A model generated the notes under the pieces. That model made no database searches. It was not told where the DNA came from and worked only from the letters and a program-made list of their open reading frames with translations. 57,334 bases of DNA, taken from positions 1 through 57,334 of the forward strand of contig DAIDGW010000265.1 in NCBI GenBank assembly GCA_027452245.1, read 5' to 3'. This document shows, piece by piece, positions 44,076-53,044 of this stretch. Both the position numbers and the translations under genes were made by a program. The number at the start of each line of letters is the position of its first letter. Position 1 is the stretch's first letter. Origin of the DNA: Acidobacteriaceae bacterium (lineage in GTDB: Bacteria > Acidobacteriota > Terriglobia > Terriglobales > Acidobacteriaceae).

Positions 44076-44780
44076 TTATGGTCGAAGCAATTCATCGCAA
44101 CGTGAAATGCAGAGGTCAGGCTGATGTGAGGCAAGTTGCTGCCGGGAGAAGATGCCAGTGGCAGCCGCGATGATGCGCCCGCCGACTTCGCGAGCGGCGG
44201 CGATATCGGAAGGTGTGTCTCCGATGAAGCACACCGTTGATTGCCGTCCAAGGCGGCTGCGGACATGCTCGACGGCGTTACGGAAGATCGATGCCCGGTC
44301 CTCGCATTGATCACTGAAACATCCGAACTGGAATAAAGATTGAAGTCCGGCGGCTCGTATCTTGCACCAGCCTACGGATTCCAGATTACCGGATGCCACC
44401 CCGATGAATTTGCGCTGTTCCGCGAGAAATTGGAGCAGATCTTTGATCCCGGGACAGACCTCGGTGACGAGTTGGGACTCGCGCTTACTCACGTCACGGC
44501 AAATCACATGGAGCGCAGTGGGGAGATTCGCCTCGAATTGACCGTCGCGGATGCCGGCGCGATCGAGTGCGGCGCGCAAAATGCCGAGGTCGGTCTTGCC
44601 GTGATACGCGATGCCCTCGATAGTGGTGTCGATGCCATAGGCCTCGAGCATCGCCTGGTGGAGTGCGTTCCAGTGTACGAGGTCGCGAGTGTTGAGGAGC
44701 GTACCGTCAATGTCGAACAGGAACGCATCAGATTTCAGGCATTCCCGAACGACGTCCCCGTTTGTATTCCGTTCATCCAT
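44076..44780 (-). CDS. HAD-superfamily phosphatase, phosphoglycolate-phosphatase-like
   Basis: The 234-residue protein has the catalytic aspartates in FLFDIDGTLLNTRDLVHW and the later motifs IGVASGNLESVG and CFIGDTPSDIAAAREVGG, typical of HAD-IA phosphatases with an alpha-helical cap. It would remove phosphate from a sugar phosphate or nucleotide-related intermediate. The start at 44780 is chosen because residues before it in the open frame do not resemble the family. It is convergent with the glycosidase-like gene and divergent from the phosphoribosyltransferase-kinase gene, so it has its own promoter. Confidence 0.85.
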   Translation of the reverse strand: MDERNTNGDVVRECLKSDAFLFDIDGTLLNTRDLVHWNALHQAMLEAYGIDTTIEGIAYHGKTDLGILRAALDRAGIRDGQFEANLPTALHVICRDVSKRESQLVTEVCPGIKDLLQFLAEQRKFIGVASGNLESVGWCKIRAAGLQSLFQFGCFSDQCEDRASIFRNAVEHVRSRLGRQSTVCFIGDTPSDIAAAREVGGRIIAAATGIFSRQQLASHQPDLCISRCDELLRP

Positions 44781-44871
44781 TTCCGTTCCCGGCGCGAATT
44801 TCGACTCCACAGGTGATTGTACGATGCATCCAAAGGTCGACCGTTGCAGATAAAGTTGCAGGAGAAAGCAC

Positions 44872-46551
44872 GTGCCAGCAGGCGCACCTTCAGCCCAGGC
44901 AGGACAAAAGAGCCAGCAAGCCGGCCCAAAGTCCTGGGTGTATCGGGATGTGAAGCAGATGAGAACAGCAGCAGACCTTCTGCCGGAGCTCCAGAGTTCG
45001 ATTTCCAAGGCACTTTGTGAGTCGCCGAGTTGTTCGGCGGTACTGGATGCATTAGTTCGTTGCGGAGAACTGGAGTGTGCGCTCGCCGACGGTGAATGGG
45101 AGGACATGAGGGCCGTCTGCGAGCTTACCGATGCGCTGGCAGAGTTGCTGGTAGGGGGAGGCAAGGACGCGCAATCTAGAGCGGCGCGAACTGCTCACGA
45201 ATTGACAACGATCACGGAAGCGGGCGAACTGAGGATTTCGCCTCCGGAAGGATTTGCATATTATGCGCTGCATCCGCTGGATTTTGCCACGTTGGCGGAT
45301 CGATTCGCACAGCACACTTCGATCGCGAGCGTGATTGGTATTCGCAGTATAGGAACGGTTCTGAGCGCGGTGGTAAAGGCCAGCTTCCGACAGAGAGGGG
45401 GAGTGGCGAGCAGAATTACGGTGCGTCCGAGGGGGGAAGCCTACAATCGCGTAACGGAGTTTGACGCTGAGCAGAGCCGATGGATTCGAGAACAGCAAGA
45501 GCGGGCAGCACATTTTTTTATCGTCGATGAAGGGCCGGGGTTGAGCGGATCGTCGTTTCTTTCGGTCGCGGAGGAACTGCTAGGGAAGGGCATTCGGCGA
45601 GAGGGCATCACTTTATTGGGAAGTCGAGAGGCGGAACCGCGAATGCTATGTACGGCCGATGCTGAGAGACGGTGGGCGCAGTTTGATTTTCACCGAGCGC
45701 AACCTCAACGCTATGCAACTGTGGTGAAAGGGATTGATATCAGCGGAGGACACTGGCGACGGCACCTGCTGCCAGAAAAAGCGCGATGGCCGGCGTGCTG
45801 GGGACAAGTAGAACGGTTGAAATTGTTGGGGCAGGATGAGAGCGCAATGTTCAAGTTTGAAGGGATTGGATTTTGGGGAAGCGTGGCGGAGGAGCGCGGG
45901 CGGGCTGTCGCCGAGGCAAGGTTCGGTCCGGAGATTGCAGGAAGCGAAGAAGGCTTAATTGCCTATCAGAGAATCCAACTGCGGCTGCCGGTCCCTGAAT
46001 TTTCAGGGCATACGATCAGCAGGCTGGCGAGATATTGTGCGTTTCGTACGAGGGAGTTTCGATCGACGATGTCGGCGGATGCTAACCTGGCGGATATGGT
46101 GCGTTTCAATGCGGAGGAGGAATTGGGACGAGTTCCGGACATTGATCTAAGTTGCCTGGGAGGAGGGCCAACGATCTTGTGCGATGGGCGCATGCAGGAA
46201 CATGAGTGGGTTGGCGCAGCGGATGGACGTTGGTTGAAATGCGATGGGGTTTCTCATGGCGATGACCATTTTTTTCCGGGGCCGGTGGATGTTGCGTGGG
46301 ATCTGGCGGGGGCGATCGTGGAATGGAAGATGTCGCAAGCAGCGGCAGACTTATTCCTGCGTGAATTTTGCGCTTTGAGTGGCGATGATGCGCGTTCGCG
46401 AATCGACGCTTTCACTTTCAGTTACAGCGTGTTCCGTATGGCTTACACGAGCATGGCACTGCACTCGATCAAGGATCCGGAAGAGCGAAGCAGATTTTCG
46501 CGCGAGCATCTCCGTTACAAAGTACGAGCGGAGTCGATCGCGAACAGGTGA
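44872..46551 (+). CDS. Phosphoribosyltransferase domain fused to a kinase-like domain
   Basis: The 559-residue protein is unusual. Around 213-245 it has HFFIVDEGPGLSGSSFLSVA, a PRPP-loop-like motif of type I phosphoribosyltransferases, preceded by SIASVIGIRSIGTVLSAVV, which looks like the PRTase active-site strand. The C-terminal part (about 430-540) has WLKCDGVSHGDDHFFPGPVD followed by VAWDLAGAIVEW, reminiscent of aminoglycoside-phosphotransferase-like kinases. It may move or phosphorylate ribosyl groups, but the reaction is unknown. GTG at 44872 has a GGAG site 7 bases upstream; ATG at 44959 is an alternative. It stands as a single plus-strand gene within the carbohydrate locus. Confidence 0.7.
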   Translation: MPAGAPSAQAGQKSQQAGPKSWVYRDVKQMRTAADLLPELQSSISKALCESPSCSAVLDALVRCGELECALADGEWEDMRAVCELTDALAELLVGGGKDAQSRAARTAHELTTITEAGELRISPPEGFAYYALHPLDFATLADRFAQHTSIASVIGIRSIGTVLSAVVKASFRQRGGVASRITVRPRGEAYNRVTEFDAEQSRWIREQQERAAHFFIVDEGPGLSGSSFLSVAEELLGKGIRREGITLLGSREAEPRMLCTADAERRWAQFDFHRAQPQRYATVVKGIDISGGHWRRHLLPEKARWPACWGQVERLKLLGQDESAMFKFEGIGFWGSVAEERGRAVAEARFGPEIAGSEEGLIAYQRIQLRLPVPEFSGHTISRLARYCAFRTREFRSTMSADANLADMVRFNAEEELGRVPDIDLSCLGGGPTILCDGRMQEHEWVGAADGRWLKCDGVSHGDDHFFPGPVDVAWDLAGAIVEWKMSQAAADLFLREFCALSGDDARSRIDAFTFSYSVFRMAYTSMALHSIKDPEERSRFSREHLRYKVRAESIANR

Positions 46552-46605
46552 GAGCATCTGAGCGCAAGGGGGCGGAGTGCCTGCGCAAGTCAGCACGTGG
46601 CGAAG

Positions 46606-47232
46606 CTATGCGGCACGAGATCCTCGGGAACCCCGGCTCGCTCGCGAGGCCGATTTTCGCGCGGAGGTGCGGGCCTGGCTTCCAGTCGAAGAAGCACTGC
46701 GCCTCGCCGCTTCGGTGCGAGAACTCCGACCCTGGCGTCCAGTACCACTGCGGTCCGTGGAGCGACCCCGAGCAGAAGTATTGGAACGTTCTTCGGAAGC
46801 GCTGCGGGCGCTTGAGTTCGCGCCGCTACTGCTACTGCTCCGAGAAGTAGACCGTTGAGTGCGGCCCGTGCCGGCCGCATTTTTAGAACGAGCGCTGCGC
46901 GATTGAGTACCACGGCCTGATGAACGCCGACCTGGGCTCGCAGTTTCGCGGCTGACGATCTTGCTGAAGTTGCTCCTCTCGCCGCGGGCGGTTTGATCCT
47001 GCACAAGAAGCGTGAGGTTGTTGTCGTCGAATTTTTCGAACCAATCGTTCCAACTAATCGGCTGAAGCGAATTAGCTCCGCTATAGCCGGGAAAATCGAG
47101 ACGGATCATGCCGGTGTCTTGACCGCCGCCGGTGCCTTTGACGCAGGTCGGCTTAGCTCCTCGTTCTTCCGCCCAATTTCGAATTTCATCGTGATCAGTG
47201 ATCGTTCGCGAGGATGCTGAAGTGCGTGCCAT
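46606..47232 (-). CDS. Small N-terminal domain with long basic Ser/Arg/Ala-rich tail, unknown function
   Basis: The N-terminal about 95 residues form a conserved-looking globular domain (DHDEIRNWAEERGAKPTCVK, MIRLDFPGYSGANSLQPISW, FEKFDDNNLTLLVQD). The tail of about 110 residues is almost only Ser, Arg, Ala, Thr and Gly, with many SR/RS pairs, and is strongly basic. Similar N-terminal domains are frequent in bacteria but have no assigned function. The tail suggests binding to nucleic acid or another polyanion. The ATG at 47232 gives the domain start. It follows the last glycosyltransferase gene by 63 bases, on the same strand. Confidence 0.75.
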   Translation of the reverse strand: MARTSASSRTITDHDEIRNWAEERGAKPTCVKGTGGGQDTGMIRLDFPGYSGANSLQPISWNDWFEKFDDNNLTLLVQDQTARGERSNFSKIVSRETASPGRRSSGRGTQSRSARSKNAAGTGRTQRSTSRSSSSSGANSSARSASEERSNTSARGRSTDRSGTGRQGRSSRTEAARRSASSTGSQARTSARKSASRASRGSRGSRAA

Positions 47233-47295
47233 GAGAACTCCTTTGATAAACCAATTTTTAGGATGCGCCACGGCAAAACGAGGTTGGAGCGAGAA

Positions 47296-48426
47296 TCAGC
47301 GGGCCAGAGTTGTCTCGAGACGCTGTGCAGACAGGAGCTTGGATGAGGGCGCAGCGGCATCGGCCGAAGCGCGCTGTATGTAGTCTTCGAACTGCTTCGC
47401 TCTACGTTCGGCGGTGTGTTCCGCGAGGACCCGGGCCTGGGCGGCTGCACCAATGCGGTCCAATTCGTTTGGATCACGATCGTACAACTGCTGAATGACC
47501 TCGCAGGCGTGAGTTACAAGAATGATTTCGCTACCCGGGGCAAAAAAGTTTGCGAGGCCTGGCCAAGAATCGGACAAAATGGGGGCGCCACAAGCGGCCG
47601 CCTCAAAGAGCCTAACAGAAGGAGAATATCCGGCAGCGACCATCTTCTCGCGGGTGAGGTTAAGAACGGCGCGCGAGGAGGAATAGAGCGGGGCGTGCCA
47701 TCGCGGCGAGAGATGGATGATGCGCCGTACATTTTTCGGCCAGAGCATACGACTGGGATACTGCGATCCAGCCAAAATGAATTTGTGCTCGGGTAAGTGA
47801 GCTGCAGGCCGGCATAGTAGTTCATCGAGTTTTGCCTGCCTATCCGGCGCGTAAGTGCCCATATAACTCAGATCGCATTGGTAGCGGATATAGGGCTTGC
47901 GCCGGAAGTAATGATTAGGATCAAACGAGCAGTAAAGCGGGACAGCCATGCGAGCTCCGAAACGAGTCTCCAGTTCGGTAAGAATAGGACCGCCGGTAAA
48001 GCTGAGATACAGGTCGAAGCCCGGGACCTGGGACAGAGACAAGTACTCAGCTCCGCCGTCGCGCAGGGCTGCGACAGTAATTGGAGTGTCGATATCGTAA
48101 AAAGCTTTGATCGGGGCGCAGGAGTTGAGGACTTCAGTGGCGGCGGAGATGCCGTCAGTAAAGTAGGAACCCAGGATCGCGACATCGCACTCAGCGAGGT
48201 CTGTGCGGAGCCGGGGAAGAATCGCCGACCAATCATCAAACAATACTACGCGGCAGAAAGCAGGTTCAGGTAAGTCGCGATTGGAGGCATACCATTCCAG
48301 ATCACGCTCAAAAAAGACGACGTGGTGACCGCGGGCGTGCAAGGCTCGGGTGAGCGCGCGGAAGGTTGTGGCATGTCCGTTGCCCCATGAAGATGTGATC
48401 GACAGTCCGAGGATAACGATCTTCAT
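47296..48426 (-). CDS. CgeB-like family glycosyltransferase (1 of 4)
   Basis: The 376-residue protein starts MKIVILGLSITSSWGNGHAT and contains ALHARGHHVVFFERDLEWY. Its C-terminal half carries SPSVRLFEAAACGAPILSDS and FAPGSEIILV, the nucleotide-sugar-binding region of the CgeB/DUF3880-type GT-B enzymes. CgeB itself acts in spore surface glycosylation in Bacillus; here the acceptor is unknown. It is the last glycosyltransferase gene of the long minus-strand operon, 7 bases after its paralogue at 48434. No membrane segment. Confidence 0.85.
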   Translation of the reverse strand: MKIVILGLSITSSWGNGHATTFRALTRALHARGHHVVFFERDLEWYASNRDLPEPAFCRVVLFDDWSAILPRLRTDLAECDVAILGSYFTDGISAATEVLNSCAPIKAFYDIDTPITVAALRDGGAEYLSLSQVPGFDLYLSFTGGPILTELETRFGARMAVPLYCSFDPNHYFRRKPYIRYQCDLSYMGTYAPDRQAKLDELLCRPAAHLPEHKFILAGSQYPSRMLWPKNVRRIIHLSPRWHAPLYSSSRAVLNLTREKMVAAGYSPSVRLFEAAACGAPILSDSWPGLANFFAPGSEIILVTHACEVIQQLYDRDPNELDRIGAAAQARVLAEHTAERRAKQFEDYIQRASADAAAPSSKLLSAQRLETTLAR

Positions 48427-48433
48427 AGCGATC

Positions 48434-49555
48434 CTATGTTAACGCTTTTATAACTTCCGAAGGCGACGGCACACGCACAGGAAGCGGAAGAGGCAAGTAC
48501 GGCTGAAGAATGGAATGAAGTTCCGCCGCCCTGAGCTTGTAAGTATGGTGTTGAAGGGCGCGATCGTGCATTTTCCGTCCAATGGCCTTAGCCTCAGTCT
48601 CACTCGTTTGGCGAAGGAGGTCGACAATCTCGTTGGCATTGCGAGCAATCAGTATCTCGCTTCCGGGCAGAAAGAATTGATCGATCCCCGCCCATGCGTC
48701 GGTAATCAGGCACGCGGCGGCGCCGGCTGCTTCAAAGACGCGCGTAGGAGGAGAGAACCCGACGTGGGCCATGGAATCGCGGTTGATGTTTAGCACGATC
48801 CGCGCGGAGGAGTTCACGACATTGTGCAAGCCGCTGGAGACATGGCCGATCCAACGGACATTCGGAGGGAGAGGCTTGCCGACCCAACCTTCTCCACCCA
48901 GTAGGAAGGTCAGGTCGGGGGCGAGTTCAGCAGCTTTCAGAAAGAATTCTTCGACGCGGCGCTCGCGATCGGGTAATCGATGGCCTACAAACAAAAGATC
49001 GCACGCTAATGCAGGATTTGGGTCAACCGGGAAATGCGTTTCTGGATCGAGGGCATTATAGATTGGATAGCAGGCTTTCGCGGCGAGCGCAGAATAGCGA
49101 TCAGTGACTGGAGATCCCCCGCCGTACGTTAGAACGAAATCGTATTGAGGAATCAAAGAGCGAAAAGGATCGTCAGTGAAGGTTTCGACTCGAGATAAGG
49201 TTGCTGGGGCATCAACGTCCCAGAAGATCACCTTGGTAAAGGCGGAGCGGCAGGAAAGGACCTCGCGTTCCAGCACTTCGTCATCGACTCCGACTCCGCT
49301 GTGTTTGATCACCAGGTCTGCCTTACACGCAATCTCGAGAAGTGCCGGGATGTCAGCGGGAGACTTATAGGGTTTAACTTCGATGGCATCGATAGGATCG
49401 GAGTCCCGTTTTTGAGACCGTCCATAGGCATCCGGTTCCGCAAAGGTAACCCGATATCCGAGGTGACTTAGATTCTTGTAGATACCCCGGTAGTAAGTGG
49501 CGGCGCCATTCCAGTAAGTGGAAGTTATGCTGGATCCGAAGACGAAGATCCTCAT
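48434..49555 (-). CDS. CgeB-like family glycosyltransferase (2 of 4)
   Basis: The 373-residue protein begins MRIFVFGSSITSTYWNGAAT and continues NLSHLGYRVTFAEPDAYGR. The donor-site half has FSPPTRVFEAAGAAACLITD and FFLPGSEILIARNANEIV. It shares the fold and C-terminal motif of its neighbours, but the sequences are clearly diverged, so the enzymes probably use different donors or acceptors. Its ATG overlaps the stop of the upstream glycosyltransferase by 4 bases (ATGA). Confidence 0.85.
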   Translation of the reverse strand: MRIFVFGSSITSTYWNGAATYYRGIYKNLSHLGYRVTFAEPDAYGRSQKRDSDPIDAIEVKPYKSPADIPALLEIACKADLVIKHSGVGVDDEVLEREVLSCRSAFTKVIFWDVDAPATLSRVETFTDDPFRSLIPQYDFVLTYGGGSPVTDRYSALAAKACYPIYNALDPETHFPVDPNPALACDLLFVGHRLPDRERRVEEFFLKAAELAPDLTFLLGGEGWVGKPLPPNVRWIGHVSSGLHNVVNSSARIVLNINRDSMAHVGFSPPTRVFEAAGAAACLITDAWAGIDQFFLPGSEILIARNANEIVDLLRQTSETEAKAIGRKMHDRALQHHTYKLRAAELHSILQPYLPLPLPVRVPSPSEVIKALT

Positions 49556-50670
49556 GTTCTTGCCATCTCCTCGCAGATTGATAACAGTTCCTGCGCACGG
49601 TGCGCGCAGGTATGGCGGCGATGAATTGTTTGCAGGCCATTACATGCCATTTGCTGGCGGGCGTGATCATCCTTGAGCAGGCGGTTGATCTCAGAAGCCA
49701 TGCAGCGACCATCGGGAACGCAGAGGTAGTCTTCGCCTGGGCGGAAGAGACTATCGACGTCGGTCCAAGGGGAGCATACGAGAGGCATGCCGCAGGCCAA
49801 GGTCTCGAAGACACGGATCGTCGGAATTCCGCTCAGACCATTGGTATAGCAGCGCCGGGGAATATGGATGGTAAGGGCGCTGCGCGAGTAAGTGTCGGGA
49901 ACTGACAAGTTGGAGAGATATCCTCGATATTCAATGCCAGCTTGCTGCAGCGTACCCTGGGCGACCACAGGGTACCGGACACCGTGGGCAGCAAACCTGG
50001 CACTCTTGACAGTCTCAGCTGGGTCAATGAGGAATTCCTGTAACTCGCGGGTGCGTTCTTCGTCGCCCCAATTCCCGATCCACACCACGTCGGTGTTCTT
50101 CGCTGATTGAAGTGGCTGGAAATGATCCGTATCGGCGGCCTCGTGGAGAGTCCAAACGCGAGGCAATGCAAAAGCTTCGCGATAGATACGCGAGATAGGA
50201 GCACCAAAAGTCAAAATACCATCGAAATCATGCAAGTGAATCTGAAGGATTTCTTTGGGAGCGGTGTACGCTCGATGATGGGTATCGTGAAAGAGAGCGA
50301 CGAACCCGAGTTCCCGCTTGAGAAGAACCACGGAATTAGCGACGTGCGGCGGAGTCCACTCGTGAACGACGACAACATCCATGCCGCGGAGCGTCGTGCG
50401 GGCGAAGTCGAGGAAGGTCTGGTCATTGCGGTACGTGTGAATTTCGAAATCGGGAAAGGTCTCGGAAAACTGGTGCAGTGATCTTTTACCGCAGTCTCCT
50501 TCCTGGAGCAGGTTCGTCAAGGACCAGGATCCTTCTTCTTCGTAGCAACGGACGCGGTGACCCAATTTCATCAACTCATGAACGAGGCCGCGGAGGAAGT
50601 GCGCATTGCCATGATTCCAATCGGATCGCCAACTATGAGCGAAGATGGAGAAGTTGAGTTTCTGGATCAT
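49552..50670 (-). CDS. CgeB-like family glycosyltransferase (3 of 4)
   Basis: The 372-residue protein begins MIQKLNFSIFAHSWRSDWNH and has the acceptor-side motif LVHELMKLGHRVRCYEEEGSW. The donor-binding half has TIRVFETLACGMPLVCSPWT and FRPGEDYLCVPDGRC. It is the most distant of the four paralogues but has the same GT-B organisation. Its ATG overlaps the stop of the GT4 gene by 4 bases, and its own stop overlaps the next start, so it is tightly coupled on both sides. Confidence 0.85.
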   Translation of the reverse strand: MIQKLNFSIFAHSWRSDWNHGNAHFLRGLVHELMKLGHRVRCYEEEGSWSLTNLLQEGDCGKRSLHQFSETFPDFEIHTYRNDQTFLDFARTTLRGMDVVVVHEWTPPHVANSVVLLKRELGFVALFHDTHHRAYTAPKEILQIHLHDFDGILTFGAPISRIYREAFALPRVWTLHEAADTDHFQPLQSAKNTDVVWIGNWGDEERTRELQEFLIDPAETVKSARFAAHGVRYPVVAQGTLQQAGIEYRGYLSNLSVPDTYSRSALTIHIPRRCYTNGLSGIPTIRVFETLACGMPLVCSPWTDVDSLFRPGEDYLCVPDGRCMASEINRLLKDDHARQQMACNGLQTIHRRHTCAHRAQELLSICEEMART

Positions 50671-51770
50671 GCGTCCGCCCTCCCGCCGAGAACGTCGCGG
50701 TAGAGTTGTTCATATCCGTCAAGCATGGAACCGGCCGTAAAATGCGTGCATGCGTGTTTGTAGGCTCGATCGGCATACTCTTCGCGGAGCTTGGGTTGAG
50801 ATGCAAATTGGGTGATTGCGTCGGCAAGGCTTGAGGCATCATTGCGCGCAAAGAACAGTGCTGCACCGTTCCACAGTTCGCGAAAAGAGGGGATGTCATT
50901 GGCGATCAAGGCACAGCGCGACAATGCGGCTTCGAGCGGGGCCAAACCAAAGGGTTCATATTTCGAGGTTGCCGCGTAAGTGGAGCACTGAGCATAAAGG
51001 TCGCGCAACTCAGATTCAGAATGTTCGCCACGAAGTTCGCAGTCCGAATGATTGGCAAACCGTAAAGCCTCTTTGAATTTAGCCTCATTGCATTGCTGTT
51101 GGCCCACTACGCATACAGGCAAGGAATGACGCGCCTGGAGAATGAGTGAGACCTGCTTGGCGTCATCCCATAATCGGCCAACAGTAAGGATGCATTCTCG
51201 TTTGCGCCGGTTGGGATCAAACAATGTGACACTCCGGCCGTTGTGAATGACGCCCGATGGCGCGTCGAAGAGATAGTGATGCCGAAGGGCATCGAGCATC
51301 CACTGGGAAGGAGCGATCACCGCATCGGCGCCGGCAAGACCACTGGAAACGACACCTCGGTAGAAACTGATCCAGTCATTGGCAGGAGCTGGTTGGCCGT
51401 GGACAGTTGTCCACCAACTAAGTACATCGCTATGGGCGACCACCACACGGGGAACTGGGCTGCGAATCTGGCCGTAGCAGTACTGATTCAAATGGAGGAG
51501 GTCGGGCTGCGTACGGGAAATTATGTTTTGCAGAAATACTTCGGAGGCTTGCAGGTCAGCGGCGGCATCCTGCATCCATTCGAGGCGGAAATTTGTAGGA
51601 TGAAAATCAATCCTAGCAAGATCATGAAGCCATTCCGTCTGCGCGGCAGTCGGGTATCGACCGAAGCTGGCGAGCGTGACGCGATGGCCACGAGAAATGA
51701 GCCCGGAAGCTAGTTCCCTGGTGTAAGTCCAAACTCCACCGACAGTATCGGCGGTCATCAGGATATGCAT
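50667..51770 (-). CDS. Glycosyltransferase family 4 protein
   Basis: The protein (367 residues) starts MHILMTADTVGGVWTYTREL, a typical GT4 N-terminus with the glycine loop. It continues with VVAHSDVLSWW, ECILTVGRLWDDAKQVSLIL and SKYEPFGLAPLEAALSRCAL, which carries the conserved Glu-x7-Glu. This is a retaining glycosyltransferase that uses an NDP-sugar. The ATG at 51770 lies inside the 3' end of the radical SAM gene (13-base overlap), indicating translational coupling. The frame is open further upstream but adds only sequence of that other gene. Confidence 0.9.
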   Translation of the reverse strand: MHILMTADTVGGVWTYTRELASGLISRGHRVTLASFGRYPTAAQTEWLHDLARIDFHPTNFRLEWMQDAAADLQASEVFLQNIISRTQPDLLHLNQYCYGQIRSPVPRVVVAHSDVLSWWTTVHGQPAPANDWISFYRGVVSSGLAGADAVIAPSQWMLDALRHHYLFDAPSGVIHNGRSVTLFDPNRRKRECILTVGRLWDDAKQVSLILQARHSLPVCVVGQQQCNEAKFKEALRFANHSDCELRGEHSESELRDLYAQCSTYAATSKYEPFGLAPLEAALSRCALIANDIPSFRELWNGAALFFARNDASSLADAITQFASQPKLREEYADRAYKHACTHFTAGSMLDGYEQLYRDVLGGRADA

Positions 51771-53044
51771 TCCAAGTCCTCGAGCGGAACAGGCTGGGGC
51801 TCCTGAATGTCGCTGTATCCTTTCTCCTGGAAGGCACTCGTGTAAAAGTTGTGGGCACGCTCCCAAGCGTAATCGTCAGGCTCGCCAAACACTTCGCGAT
51901 AATTCGGCGTTCCTGGGAAGGGGAACATGGGAACGGGATCACTGACCCAAACGCCCCTCGATTTGAGCACATCCTGCCATCGGACGATATCTTCGCGATG
52001 GTCGTGTTCGGTGAGAATCAGATTGGCCTGGACCCAGGGTACACGCTGGCGAGCGTAGACCAGCAACTCGGTAAGGCGCTCGGTAGAAACCCGGCAGCCC
52101 TTATTCAGTTCGTTACGCCCAGCGCCAGTGATGGACTCAATGCCGCATTCCATGGAGATGCAGTGAGCGCGTCCCAGCAGATCGAGAGTCTCTTCGTTCC
52201 AAAGGTCAATGCGGGTTTGCAGGCCGATGGTGATTTTCCGTTCCGCAAGGGCTTCCAAGAGGCGCACCACATTTTTGCCAACTCCGAAGATCTCATCGAT
52301 GAAGTATATGTAGTCGACGCCGCGTGCGATCAGTTGGTCAACTTCATCAACCACCGCTTCGACTTCGCGTTCCCGATACTTGTTACGGAAGAGGGTCTTA
52401 TTGCAGAACGAACAAGACCAGGGACATCCGCGAGCGAACTCCAGCTCGGCCCCCCGGCCCCTTCCATTGAAAACGTGATGGCGATGGGTGCGTGCCTCAA
52501 CGTCGTAGCCAGTGAAATCGAGCGCCGTCAGAGTGTGCATATCGGTGACAGCGAGGGTGGGAGACAGATGAATTCCGTTCTCGCCGGACCAGCAGCATCC
52601 GTCGATTTCGGACCATGGACGCGCGGCGAGTTGAGGAATGACCAGGTCAGGCTCACCGCGGATCACAACGTCACAGGTTAGTTTTTTCAGCGTGGGTACG
52701 GGAGTGGCCGATCCATGCGGCCCGATAGCAACCTTTACTGCGCCGCAATCCAATTTTGCGAACCAGGAGCGTGGAATCCTCAGTTCCGGAGGTGGGCAAC
52801 GCCAAAATAGATACGAGGGAGCGGTCGTTAGAACGAGAAAGTCAGGTTCGAAGGCCAGCAGTTTTGTGCGCACGTCGCTGGCAGAAAGCCTGGCTAAATG
52901 AGCATCGATGAGGAGGGGTTCGTGCCCGGACTGCAGCAGTTTTTGGCGCGTGAACATGAGTTCCAAAGGATAGTGAGGCTCCTGGCATCCGAAGTAGATA
53001 GAGCCTTGAAAGGACCATGCGGGATTGAGCAGAGCAAATTTCAA
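51758..53044 (-). CDS. Radical SAM enzyme with N-terminal B12-binding-type domain
   Basis: The protein (428 residues) has an N-terminal region of about 160 residues resembling the B12-binding fold (LKFALLNPAWSFQGSIYFGC, LLQSGHEPLLIDAHLARL). A radical SAM core follows with the cluster motif ARGCPWSCSFCNK (C-x3-C-x2-C), YIYFIDEIFGVG and SMECGIESITG. Such proteins do methylation, rearrangement or ring chemistry on sugars, lipids or tetrapyrroles. From memory it resembles an uncharacterised family (TIGR04295-like) that accompanies the methyltransferase type above. The start is the TTG at 53044, which overlaps the epimerase stop by 4 bases (TTGA). Confidence 0.85.
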   Translation of the reverse strand: MKFALLNPAWSFQGSIYFGCQEPHYPLELMFTRQKLLQSGHEPLLIDAHLARLSASDVRTKLLAFEPDFLVLTTAPSYLFWRCPPPELRIPRSWFAKLDCGAVKVAIGPHGSATPVPTLKKLTCDVVIRGEPDLVIPQLAARPWSEIDGCCWSGENGIHLSPTLAVTDMHTLTALDFTGYDVEARTHRHHVFNGRGRGAELEFARGCPWSCSFCNKTLFRNKYREREVEAVVDEVDQLIARGVDYIYFIDEIFGVGKNVVRLLEALAERKITIGLQTRIDLWNEETLDLLGRAHCISMECGIESITGAGRNELNKGCRVSTERLTELLVYARQRVPWVQANLILTEHDHREDIVRWQDVLKSRGVWVSDPVPMFPFPGTPNYREVFGEPDDYAWERAHNFYTSAFQEKGYSDIQEPQPVPLEDLECIS

